Below are positions 1-10,626 of a DNA stretch of 64,000 nt, piece by piece. A model generated the notes under the pieces. It ran no database searches, had not been told where the DNA came from, and saw only the letters and a program-made list of their open reading frames with translations. Every line of letters begins with the position of its first letter. Positions within the stretch are counted from its first letter, which is position 1. Location: positions 16,122,519 to 16,186,518 of the forward strand of contig CM046342.1 of assembly GCA_025403435.1 (NCBI GenBank), in the 5' to 3' direction. Source of the stretch: Artocarpus heterophyllus (taxonomy: Eukaryota > Streptophyta > Magnoliopsida > Rosales > Moraceae). A program made the position numbers and the translations under genes.

Positions 1-42
1 CTGTCGATCTCAGGCAGAATGTTCAGCCTGTCGATCTAAAAA

Positions 43-488
43 GTTCGGCCTGCCGAACTGTCCTTAAATGCCATACAATAAAACATTCATACATTATTGC
101 ATCATAAATAGACATATACTTAAATTTCACATGAACACTAGAGCACAACGATCCCATGCAGTCGTCACCTGTCACATAACTTGACATAAAAAGTTAATAT
201 TATGCACATCACATATCATATCATATAACGTAATTTATTAATAAAATTTCTTATCAACGTTACTAACTTAAAGTGGTCCGTTACATAAAATAGGCGGGTG
301 TTACACAATCTAGGTTTAAAATAGTGAAAATGGGTAAAGAACGGCCATTTTCCTTTAAGACCGGTCGGTCTGCCGAACTTTTCTTTCCAACCTGCCAAAC
401 TTTTCTAGGTTCGGTTTGCCGAACGTATGAGTTCGGCCTGTCGGACTCATGAATCCGACCTGCCGAACACGAAGTTCGGCTTGCTGAA
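43..488. repeat. GTTCGGC-type palindrome cluster
   Basis: At 43-58 there is a perfect 7-bp inverted repeat with a 2-bp centre, GTTCGGCCTGCCGAAC. Degenerate copies follow between about 356 and 488, with arms varying as TTCGG, TCCGA and TTTGC. The same motif forms clusters in the Copia LTRs and leaders of this window. Its function is unknown. Confidence 0.8.
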
Positions 489-959
489 CTGAGAAAATTC
501 TAAAATTTTTCAGGGACAGGCCTCGGCCTCCTGGAGCCTAAATTCTCATTTCTAACCTATTTTCTCAATTCCTAGGCATACAAAACATACACAGATGATA
601 GAAAAACATAATAGAACACTTTTAAACTATTTTAAACAGGATTTACATAGAGAAATTCAAGAAAATCTAAAAATAAGGAAAAATAGAAAAACTTGGTTTA
701 ATCTGTTTTCCTTCAAATCTTGTTTACATTGGAGTTGATTTAAGTTCTAGTAACCTAAATTCATGGTTTCCTAAGCTCCAAGAGCTCGGATTACAACTTT
801 TTAAAGAAATTTAGAAAATTTAGAAACAGTTTAGAAATTGGAAAAATAAACAAACTAACCTTGGATTTGAGCTTTAAATCGAGTTTATAATTGCCCCAAA
901 CGCGTTCCCGAGCTTCCAATCCACTAAGACTCGAAGCTTGAGCCTTGATTTTGAATCAA

Positions 960-1077
960 AAATTGAGAGAAGGAAAGAGAGAAAGAGAAAGGCAGTGAGA
1001 GGGAAAGAGAGAGTCTGAGTGTGAGAGAGAGAGCATGGGAGAGTGAGGAGGAGAGGGAGAGTGAGACGAATATATAG
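960..1077 (-). promoter_or_regulatory. LTR promoter: TATA box and pyrimidine patch
   Basis: Read on the minus strand, a CTATATA box at about 1070-1077 is followed by about 100 nt of almost pure CT, resembling the Y patch and early leader of plant promoters. It fits the minus orientation given to the LTR. The transcription start is not determined. Confidence 0.45.
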
Positions 1078-1362
1078 AGAGGATAAAGGTGATTTTGCAA
1101 GGTGAGGACCATGTTCCAACACATGGTTTTCTAAAAGGGACATATTAGACATTTGATAAATTATTTTGTTTCAAAATTTAAAATAACAAATACGGATAAA
1201 AAATAATTGAGAGTGGTTTAAAATAATTAATAATAATTAAAAGTAACTTTAATTTAAAAATATCACAAAATAGTTAAATTAGGTTTAATTTACTTCATGA
1301 CACACTAATTCACCATTTAATCACTAGTCTCACTTAATTAAAATCGGGGCATTACAATGATA

Positions 1363-1417
1363 GTGGTGTTTGGGAAGCGAGTTAGAACTGAGAAATAGAA
1401 CTGAAGCCAAACACCAC
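1363..1417. mobile_element. 55-bp inverted-repeat element
   Basis: It has perfect 11-bp terminal inverted repeats, GTGGTGTTTGG and CCAAACACCAC, around a 33-bp centre. The ends resemble those of the repeats at 19821 and 51515. The hAT-like element at 1423 is inserted right at its edge. It may be a MITE remnant or a simple foldback. Confidence 0.4.
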
Positions 1418-1422
1418 AATAG

Positions 1423-2246
1423 CAGTGGCAGAGCTAGCCTTCATCCTCAGTGGGGGCATGATAGTACTAATTATTGTTTAAACATAAATAACAAGAAAAA
1501 TATGCAAAAATAAAGTATAATATTTTCGAGAACTACCAAATATTTGTAGAGATTTTAATACATGAAAAAAACTACGGATAGGGTTTTATCTTGAAACACA
1601 AATTTGTATAAAAAATTGTTGTTTTGCGTACTTTTTACTTTAATCTAATTTTGATCAGATTGATAAGGATACTCCATTATAAAATATTTTTTTCATCTTT
1701 AAACATTACATTTTGAGGTTATAAAAAATTAATACCTTATATTTTTCAAGTCATCATATTTATAGTTTCAAATTTCAAATTTAATTATGCTCAATTCTTA
1801 CATTTCATCGGTCATCGGTCAATTATGCTTTAATAAACCAAAAGAATGAGGAAAAAATTGTAAAATTTGAGGACATTTAGATCTTTTTCATAGTCAAAAT
1901 AAACTTTTTTGACTTTGAAATGTAAATGTATGAATTTGATACAATTTGAAATATAAAGTAGAGGTTTTTTAGAACCATTAAATGCAAGGTATAACAAAAA
2001 GCTCACATGTATAAATCATAAAACATATTACAATAACTCAGAAGTAAAAGGAATCAAGTTGTTTATGGAAGAAATATAAAATTAAAATCAAAAAAGAAAA
2101 AAAATTCAATGGGTGCATCTATGAAAATTTTTAATCTCAGAGACGGCAAAAATTAAAAAAAAAATAAGAGATTTTTGAGGGGCCAAATTTATTTTGAAAA
2201 AGATCAATGGGCTCCCTCCACTCGTCCTTTAATAGGTCCACCATTG
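1423..2246. mobile_element. hAT-like non-autonomous DNA transposon
   Basis: The element starts CAGTGGCAGAG and ends in the complement of CAATGGTGGAC, giving imperfect 11-bp terminal inverted repeats. It is flanked by an exact 8-bp duplication, CACAATAG (1415-1422 and 2247-2254). An 8-bp target duplication is the hallmark of the hAT superfamily. The 824-bp body is AT-rich with no transposase frame, so it depends on proteins supplied elsewhere. A longer relative lies at 60018-61422. Confidence 0.75.
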
Positions 2247-2254
2247 CACAATAG

Positions 2255-3273
2255 TATGGTATTGACATTTTGCGTTAGAGATAGTCCAAGGGCTCGTTTA
2301 TTTGGCATCTGAGTTCAATGAATCCTTTGGATAGATCTTTATTTCATCTGAAATTTAAATCAAATGAAATCTTTTGAATCTAAGTTTTTAGAGTTCTACT
2401 CCCCTTAAACTCTTTGAACTCGAGTTAGTTTACTACAACAATATATCATATTTCTCTCCTATATTTGTGGGAAAAAAAGATCATAGCTTTTTTTTAATAT
2501 CTGATTGAGTTGATTTTTCTTTCATTGCGTTTCTAATGAAAAAGAGGAATAAATCAATATCTATATTGCATATTTTTAATACCATAAACATTAAAATTTT
2601 GTTAGATTTGTTGATAAATCAAAACTTTTTTTACTATTTATCTAAACATAAAATTTAATTTTATTCTTTATTCAGATTAACACTTCAAATACATATCTAC
2701 ACGTTAATTAAAATAATAATTTAAATCATTATATCACTTAAATGAAAACAATATAATTGTATTCTTGTATTATAATACAATATATCTTACCAAATCGGAA
2801 AATAGTCTATTCAATAGTCAATTGTAAAGAAATCTAACACCGATCAGCCGTCATCCAAAGGAAAGGAGACAAGCGACCGTCACATGTGCAAGGAACGAGC
2901 GTAAGCAAATATCTTTCCTCACGTAATCGATTGAGACAATTACTTTTTTTAAAAAAATTCAGGGTGTTGAGTGAGGGAATGATGTCCTTACCACGTCACT
3001 TTGGGAGTCGGTGGATGTTCGGCAGACCAAAAAAACAAAACAAAAAACAAAAAACAAAAATAAACAGAAAAACAAAAAGCACTACTTTTCAAGCTAAAGA
3101 CCATTGTGGGTTGGTGATGGGCATTTATGTAATTCCAAATACACCAACTCCATGGACACATTTTCCTTCCCCCAAAATTGATCAACCTCTTCTAAGCAGT
3201 CTATTTTTTTGGTTAGATTTTTACTTCCAATAAGTTTAATAGCAGACAATTCTAAAGGCCACCGGGTATTTGC
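2255..3273. other. AT-rich intergenic stretch
   Basis: No gene is recognised. The 115-aa open frame at 2886-3233 is low-complexity (AAAAC runs) and has no recognisable domain. Confidence 0.5.
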
Positions 3274-3432
3274 AAGGTGTTTTTGAGAAGTATAGTTAGA
3301 ATTGAAATTTTTTAAATAAAAATGTGATATTTTTTTAGTGTATTTTATTTTTTTATCATTATATCATATAAGAATTTTATATTATAGCAACAAAAAATTT
3401 TGGTTAGAATTAATTTTATCAAATACTCTTTA
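3274..3432. mobile_element. MITE-like repeat, family C
   Basis: It begins AAGGTGTTTTTGAGAAG and ends near TTTTATCAAATACTCTTT, whose complement resembles the start. The interior is very AT-rich. The right half resembles segments ending at 6285 and 53110. Boundaries are approximate and no clear target duplication is seen. Confidence 0.4.
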
Positions 3433-4925
3433 ATTTTGTATTAGTTATTGATTTATGTTTTTAATATAAAAAGATATTTGATTCCCCAAGAAATCAGATT
3501 GTGCTTACGAGTTTGAAATTTTGTCCTTACCTCACCTCACCAAACACACACCAACCCTCATATGAGTCATGGGAAAATGGTAAGTCAGCTCAACCTTTGG
3601 GTGCTTCCAGCTTGTGCACTGCACTACCATTAAAAGAAATCATTCCTTACTTTGTACTAATCTTTTTGGCACATGAGTTTTTGCTAGTAATATAGCGTGT
3701 TAGGTTATCTAAGTTTCAACTCACTAATTTTAACTTAAATGATGTAAAATTTTTATATGTTATAGTGTAAAATAAAAATAAACTATAATATAAAGCTCTC
3801 ACATGCTCGAATACTTTCAGCTCAGTTTCAACTTACTTTTTAAACACTTATTAGTTTTGTTTCAAGTTTTGTCTTCGGTCTCATCAAATGTAACATGACA
3901 TTTGTTCAAAATATAAGACAGATGTTAGGAAGGCATTAATTTCTTCAAACATAAGAGCAACATAAAATAAATACTATATTACACTTCTCAATTTATATTA
4001 CGTTATATGACAGCATGATTAATCTACCTAATAGAACAAAAAACAAGGCATTTGTTTTAAATCATATAAAGTAAGGAATGATTTGTTCAATGTGTTTCTT
4101 GCAATTGCAGCAAATTCCTGCTACATGTTGAAACTAGGAACCTAAGACCAAATAGGCAAAAGTTGAAAATGCAAAGTACAATTTTGCAATTCTCATCACC
4201 TAATAAATATATAGCTATGTCCCCGGCATACATGTTGAAAAGTTGAAAAATCACTTGGGCTTTTCAAGCCACTTGAAGCATTAAATTCAACCTGCTGTCT
4301 AGAGTTGGTAGAAGCCAACATTTTGCCCATAAGATTTTAGGTAAACTACATTTTCATAAGCATAGAGCAAGAATGATATCATTGGTAGTTGGTATATAAT
4401 TTACTTTTGGCTACGTTACCGGAATCTATCAGCATTACGAAAGTTACTTGTCCACTAAGATGGCACTCAAATCTATTGTCTTTAGTTAGAGAATAAAGCC
4501 GTACTAATCCACGTGGATTATCAATATGTTATGAAAGCTCATAGGATTGTTTTTAGGGAAAAAAAAAAAAAACCCAAGAGGGGTAGCCTGTCATTCTCAC
4601 AGTGAGGCCTGGGCCCGCCCATCGCAAGAGTGAAAACGATTGGATCCTGTTGGGTTGAATAAAGACACTTTTTTTTTAGAAGTAAGGTGAGAATAGCTGA
4701 TGTAGGAGAAGTTAACCACAATAATCGTTTTATATATATATATATATATATATTTTAGCTTTTTTTTATTAGTTTATTGTTAATTATTGATATCGTGAGT
4801 ATTTTGCTAAAGGGCTTCATATACCCTTGCTAATTATTGTAAAAAGGACTTAAAACTTTAATTGTTAAATATAAAGTTTGAGTGTATTTAAAGGGTGTCC
4901 TTAATGAGATTTCTTTTAAGTATAT
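3433..4925. other. Intergenic stretch with one GC-richer block
   Basis: No gene is recognised. A GC-richer block at about 4573-4660, bounded by an A run and a T run, stands out from the AT-rich background. I looked for a SINE-like structure and could not support one. A TA microsatellite lies at about 4731-4753. Confidence 0.4.
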
Positions 4926-5043
4926 GGCTCGTTTGGTTCGAGTATTTGAATAGAGTATTTGAATGAAGATTTAAATTTTTATGAGAGAAAATACTATAGC
5001 AAAATGATTCGAACCGTGATTCGAGTATCGAAACAAACGGGCC
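4926..5043. mobile_element. MITE family A, copy 1 (118 bp)
   Basis: Terminal inverted repeats run from GGCTCGTTTGGTTCG to the complement of GGCCCGTTTGTTTCG. A second copy of exactly the same length lies at 53741-53858. There is no coding potential. Flanking duplications are not clear, so the superfamily is left open. Confidence 0.65.
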
Positions 5044-5880
5044 CTATCTTTTAGTCTCATCCTCCATCCGGATTTGGCTAAGTGAAATCTATTTTTCCCA
5101 ATTTTGCTCAATCAATAGCTTGTTGTTTGGTCTAATAAATTTGGCTTTGTTAGGATGTCGTTTTGATGACCATTCTATAGACAACTGATACATATAACAA
5201 CTAGTCTAATACTATAATAATGTGATAAGGTTAGTTTGATAAGAGATAAAATAAGTATCAGTGGAAAAGGAGAAATGATATTTAGCATATTTTTTTTCAT
5301 ATCGTTGCATTTGAAAAAAAAAAAAAAAAGAAAAGGAGTGAATTCATAGCTAAGGTTCTTTTTCTAAGAGACCTTTTGAGAACTACATTTTAAAAATTGT
5401 TTAAATATTTGTTTGTGGTACACGTTTAGCTCTTTTTATATTGTTAATATAAAAATGAGACTACATGGTATCCTTAAAAAGTTGAATTGCCCAACAAAAA
5501 AAGTGAATTGAAATAAAGTAATAATTTTGAAATAAACATAATTATGTGATAATCCTTATAATAATTTTCACTTTAATCTACAAAATTACATAATACCGAT
5601 TATACTGATATTAATGTTTTCTATTTGTAAAATATTTTAATTTTTATGTTATATTTTGAACAAGACTAGTAAGATTATGTAAAGTATTAAACATATGATT
5701 ATTGTGGGCTAATCAAAAGATATGTGTGAAACGGAGTCAAAGAACCATCTCGCTTGCTTGAACGTGAGAAAAGGACGAGTTTCCAAAACCTAACGTGAGA
5801 AGGGACTCATGTCTTCCCCAACGGTGCAAGATTGAGATTGAGACTGCACCAAGACTAGCAGGCTTGCCTCAGGATTAATA
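5044..5880. other. AT-rich intergenic stretch
   Basis: Nothing recognisable was found beyond poly-A and poly-T runs. Confidence 0.4.
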
Positions 5881-6285
5881 AGGTGTTTGAGAAGTGTCAT
5901 TAAAATTGAAATTTTTGAATTAAAAATTGTACAATATGAGAAATTTATAGTGTTGCTCACTTTTTTTTTAATCACTGTAGCATGCACTGGGAATGCTATA
6001 CACAAACGAGGGTGGGTTGTCGTCCCCTGAACTTTTTTTACCTAAAATTTTAGAAAAAAAATTATATCCTGCCCCTCCTAAAATTGTACTTCGTCCTCTT
6101 GAAATTATCTTCAGTCATTTCTAAAGTTTTATATTTCCTTCATTTAATTTTTCTTGACAAAATTAGTATAAGTTCTACTCCCTTTTGATTAATTTTTCTG
6201 GTTTTGGTTTTTAGTAACACGTAAGACCTTTATACTGTAGTAATAAAAAAATTTTAGTTAAAACTGATTTTATCAAACACCTTTT
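5881..6285. mobile_element. MITE-like repeat, family C, long copy
   Basis: It starts AGGTGTTTGAGAAG and ends ATCAAACACCTTTT, an inverted-repeat pair. Both ends resemble the copy at 3274-3432, but the middle is about 250 bp longer, so it may carry an insertion. It is non-coding. Confidence 0.4.
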
Positions 6286-6714
6286 AAAGTAGATTCGTCT
6301 TGATGCATGCAAAAACAATACACATATCCAGAAAGTATGGCCTTACTACTTACGGAATGGAATTATCACTTTTATGCTTACATCCTTGATGTTTGTGATA
6401 TTAACTATATTTGTATGTTGCACATAAACGTTGTCAATTTTTTTAAATTTTGTATAATATTATATCATTATTCAAAGTAATTTTATAGGAGTGAAATTAG
6501 AGGCAGTAGTATTGCTATACATATGACTTGCACATTGATATATATTGGATATTTATGTAATCACGGTTTTTCTAAGCCACGTTTGCCACGGCCTATTTTT
6601 GGTGTGGGCTTTTGTCGCAATTGAAATTATCCTTTGGCTTTCTCCTTTATTTGAAAAAAAAAAAAAAAAAAAAAAACAGCAGGGCAAAGGCAGAGAAAGG
6701 AAACAACATTGTAG

Positions 6715-7657
6715 GCAAATGCTTTTGGTGCTGAACTAAAAGCCATTAGCCTTGCCTTGATTCGCGCGTCTATCTCTGACTGGTCTCTTTTTGTGGTGGA
6801 ATCTGGCGCTAAAGCTTTAACTTTAGCTAAACCAACAAATCCGTGGATGGCCCATCCTACTTTCTTCACGGTCTTATTGGTATGATTGGTACAAGTAAAA
6901 AGTGAGAAGAAAGAAAACATTAAAAAGATTTTAGAATAGAAATTAATATAATAGAGTATTTGATGAAAAAAATAAAATTAAAAAAAAAAATAAGTAATAA
7001 ATCTTTAAATATGAATAGATTTTATGAGAAAAAAATTTAATAACAATGCAAAAAAATAAATTTATTAATTTGTTTTTTTTAAATCAAAATTTTAACAAAA
7101 AATTTAAGCTTCAAATTAAAGAAATAGCTAAATAATATATGGGTAAAATGGTAATTGTATTAATAGTGGGTTTTCTGTTTCTTTGGTTTTTCTTGTAATA
7201 CCGAAAAAGAGAAAATAAAATCATTTTCTTTTTACCTTTATATACCAAACAAATAAAAAGAAAATTACCGTTTGGTATTGTTTTTAAAATAAATGAAAAT
7301 ATTTTGTTTTGAAAAATGAAAATTTCTTAAGAATTATACTATAAGTGTTTTTAAAATTTTTACCTCAAAAAACATATAAAAATATTTTTAAAAATTTTAA
7401 AAACAAAAATAAACAAGACCAAAAACTTTTCTTTCTTTATAATTTTTTCCTTTATAGTTGTCTCTGCCCTCTAATATTATTTCCTTGTTATCAAAGGGAG
7501 CATTAATGTTCATAGCCTGTTAAGGCCTAGCTTTTGTTTTTCTTTGACCTGGACACCTAAATCCAATAACAAGGCAGCACATGAAGCTGCCAAGTGGGCA
7601 TTTTTGTGTATAGTTTCTGGTGTATTTGATCTCGGGGAAGTTGACCCCCGGAGATAA
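6715..7657 (+). pseudogene. LINE-type RNase H (RVT_3-like) fragment, split
   Basis: Two separated stretches read as parts of one plant RNase H-like domain of the kind found at the C-terminus of LINE ORF2 and related proteins. The first, 6715 to about 6860, reads ANAFGAELKAISLALIRAS and then an FVVES motif. The second, 7526-7657, contains WTPKSNNKAAHEAAKWA and ends at a TAA at 7655. They are separated by about 660 bp of very AT-rich DNA from 6880 to 7500. This spacer could be an inserted MITE, since it contains a GTTTGGTATTG...ACAAGACC inverted-like pair. No start, reverse transcriptase or upstream ORF is present. It is therefore a relic. Confidence 0.5.
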
Positions 7658-7814
7658 TGCTTACTAAATATTGAAAACAACATTAGCCCCATCCCTTCCC
7701 TCCTCTCCCTCCCCCTGTTTTAGCCAAACAATTAATTAAATATGATTTAGAGCCAATACTCTCATGTGTACGACTGTCCACTCCCCAATTACCACGACAA
7801 TTCACAAGTTATAC
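7654..7814 (+). repeat. Long direct duplication, copy 1
   Basis: About 160 bp, from ATAATGCTTACTAAATATTG to the ATAC at 7814, recurs nearly unchanged at 19439-19600, with only scattered substitutions and small indels. This copy starts at the stop codon of the RNase H relic. The pair brackets an 11.6-kb block that contains the minus-strand Copia element. Confidence 0.85.
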
Positions 7815-8579
7815 ATCTATATATATATATATATACACACATATATTTCTTGTAAAAAATCTTACGTCCATTTCTTTCTTTCTTTTAAACCTGAGGTTGA
7901 ATGACTTTGGCCCCGGTCTCTAAGGCTCATTATGTAAAATTACTTAATTTATCATACGTGCTAAATTTTATAGAAGGCAACAAAATGCTAAAATACATTT
8001 TTACGTAAGCGGTATCCATGCCGATCTTCGTTGGTCATCTGCTGCTCGTCACTGCCAAGTCAAGTGATGCTGACAGGTTCTTTATCTGCAGCATGAACAC
8101 ACTTAAATGAGTTTTTGCTCAGCAAGTAGAAAGTTAAGGTTATTGATTTGTTTTATGCTTGCTTATTGATTTGTTTTATGCTCAATTATCTGAACTTTAA
8201 CTCAACTTACTGTTTGGGCCTAGGTGATCATACCCGTTGCATGAGATCATCAAAAAGTTAAGGTTCGCAAGGTCCTTGACAACACCAAGATCATAACTTG
8301 TATTGCGGTCATTAGGATTTGCAAAGTTCCAACAACACCATCTTCTTTTTTCTTTTTCTTTTTTTTTTTAACAGGAAGCTTCCCCATGGGTCGAAAGGTT
8401 GGTACGACACCTTTAACTTATCTTGTTTAGTTTCACTTGTATTATAATGTATATGTAGTATGACATGTTCCTACGTAGCCCTAAATAACAATGCTAAAAA
8501 CATGCTTAATTGAAAGCAAGTAAACAGTATATTTTAACACAGCATACATCACACATCGTTCATCACCTCACAAGATGCT
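7815..8579 (-). other. LTR-like AT-rich block, left part
   Basis: No gene. Around 8007-8130 the layout (GGTATCCATGCC, then TGAGTTTTTGCTCAGCAAGT) parallels 26140-26270 of the solo LTR at 25770. This block and its continuation at 18287 may be an old Ty3-type LTR into which the Copia element jumped. Its ends were not found. Confidence 0.3.
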
Positions 8580-10612
8580 TGTTGGAAACAAAGTGCGCAG
8601 CGGAATTTTAAAGTTTTTCATCAGAGTATTTTCCAAAACACAAGTTTGACATGTTATATGTATAAATTAAACAGATCTTACTAACCTCAGTGTGCCGAAG
8701 AACCTCCGCGACCTGTGTAGAGAAGTAACGTTTCAGAATAGCCTCAACCAACTGGTCTTCTTTGCTATTCTCTATCCACAACCGGAGTGAGTGTGGGCTC
8801 ACACGTACAGCTCTTCCACCGGTGACTCTCCTTCCAACCAATAGAGAGAACCCAAAGCTAGTGTTCGTGATTTGTGAACAAAAGCTCTCAGGGAGTTTTC
8901 AGATGCTCACTAGAAGAGTATCACTCTTAATCTCTCAAATTGATCTGAGTAAATCATTAGACTCACTCCCTTTTTATACCTATTGGTCCTTGGGGTCAGT
9001 CCATATCAGATTAGGTCTCAAAAATCGAAACAGAATCAAGTTCGGATCAATATCTAATAAGATACGCGTGAAAAACGCGTAATCTTAACTGTCGCGGTCG
9101 GCATGCCGAACTGTGTGATAGGCAGGCCGAACTGGCCAGTTCGGCAGGCCGAACTTTCTGATAGGCAGGCCGAACTGCCGAGAAAAAATCTCCGCGAATC
9201 TTTTATTTTCCACCCGAGATTCTAAAGGATAAAGTCTCAGTTTTGATTCAAATAGCCCAATAGAAAAGATATCTGATCAAAACAAACTTTATCAAGATAA
9301 TCTCTAAGAAAATAAATCAATTCACAATAATTCTACAAGTTTATCTTGTTCTAATTGTCCAAAATTAAAACAACCGATAAACAGACAAGAATTATCCGAA
9401 CGCCATAATTCAACAAGTTCATCTTGAACTAATTTCTTACATAATTAATTCAACCGATAAACAGACATGAATTATTTGATTCTTATAAATTTTAAACCAA
9501 TCTGATAAATCCGACATAAGTCACCAATTATTGGAAAAGCACGCCGTGTCGTTACAGGATTTTGTGAGCTAGCAAAGGGGACCAAAATAGGACCTATAAA
9601 GTTCAAGCTCATGATAATTATGAAACCCAATATCCCAGATATACATTTCACAATTATCAACTCCAACGCTACTCCACTAAAAGCTTGGAGCTGCACTCTC
9701 GAACTTTATAGAATTACGAAGCTCGTGTAGCTAAGTCTCCATGACATATCATAGTGTATCACATCCCCATATGATCATCCATAACCGGCTTAAGGACAAG
9801 TTCTGTCTTACCTTCCCGATTATTTTTATCTTACGTTCCATTGTCTCACCATTAGAAAACTTACCATCCGAAGATAGTATACCATTCGGTTACACCTATG
9901 TATCCAAATGGTTGAGCGCTCCAGTTTTCCAATTACAGGACAACGCATATAAGAGGATATCATTACTCCTAAAGAGGAGCTATGGATTCCATATCTATGA
10001 ATAACAAGTCTACGCTACCAAGAGTCATGCCTCCAACGTACCAGCATGCATGCCACTATAGAGATGTGGGAGTCACCCATTGGTACATCAAAAGACACAA
10101 GTCGAGACAACGGGCCCATTATTCATCTCAGGATTAAGATACAATACAAATGATTGTCTAAAGTGAATCGATTTGCCAAGACAGAATTATTAATCCAAAT
10201 CAATTCACTTTATGTCCCGATCCAACACATCGTCACCTATGACAACGTGCCAATGTTTCTATTCACGGAGTCCAACTCCGATGGCCAAGACAAACCATCT
10301 CCCAAAAGGGATATAGACAACATAACAATCTTTACATGAATAAAGCGCCCAACTTTATTCCCTCGATTGCGGATCATATATTTTAGACCATCACCTTAAG
10401 AGTCGTGTCTACCGCATAATCATCCCATCATATGCCCAACTCTTAAGGTTTAGACTGACAGTCTCAGACTACTGTTTGCTTATCATATATTCAACAAATA
10501 TGAACGTAAAGAGGACAATATTTGGTATATATAAACGAATAAATTCTTTATTGATAAAAATGTCTCCAAAAACGTATTACATTTTTACTCCTTAGAGCAT
10601 ACATGTCTAACA
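8580..10612 (-). repeat. 3' LTR of minus-strand Copia element
   Basis: Begins TGTTGGAAACAAAG and ends CATGTCTAACA on the plus strand. The near-identical partner is at 16250-18281. It contains the palindrome cluster at 9096-9182 and the TATA box complement at 8971-8978. Confidence 0.96.
9096..9182 (-). repeat. U3 palindrome cluster, four units
   Basis: Four CGGCATGCCG or TTCGGCAGGCCGAAC-type units lie upstream of the LTR TATA box. An identical arrangement occurs at 16766-16852 in the other LTR. Confidence 0.85.
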
Positions 10613-10623
10613 ATCTCCCACTT
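10613..10623 (-). other. Polypurine tract
   Basis: Minus-strand AAGTGGGAGAT directly abuts the 3' LTR, the position of the plus-strand DNA synthesis primer in LTR elements. The same tract adjoins LTRs in the tandem array. Confidence 0.85.
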
Positions 10624-10626
10624 GCA

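Larger units (their letters stand above)
1..1356 (-). mobile_element. Ty3-type LTR, partial (cut by window edge)
   Basis: The block ends at GGGGCATTACA, the complement of a TGTAATGCCCC start that is typical of plant Ty3/gypsy LTRs. On the minus strand a TATATA box (about 1070-1077) is followed by a long pyrimidine-rich stretch, as expected of an LTR promoter and early transcript. No protein of note is encoded. The far end lies outside the window, so element length, PBS and target duplication cannot be seen. Lineage is not assigned. It shares only the GTTCGGC palindrome motif with the Copia elements further right. Confidence 0.55.

Noticed and set aside
874..1152. Minus-strand open frames over the GA-rich tract
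   Set aside because: Serine- and leucine-rich translation of a CT-repeat leader in an LTR; low-complexity artefact.
4573..4660. SINE or tRNA-derived sequence
   Set aside because: The block is GC-rich between A and T runs, but I find no convincing A and B boxes or tail in the right orientation.
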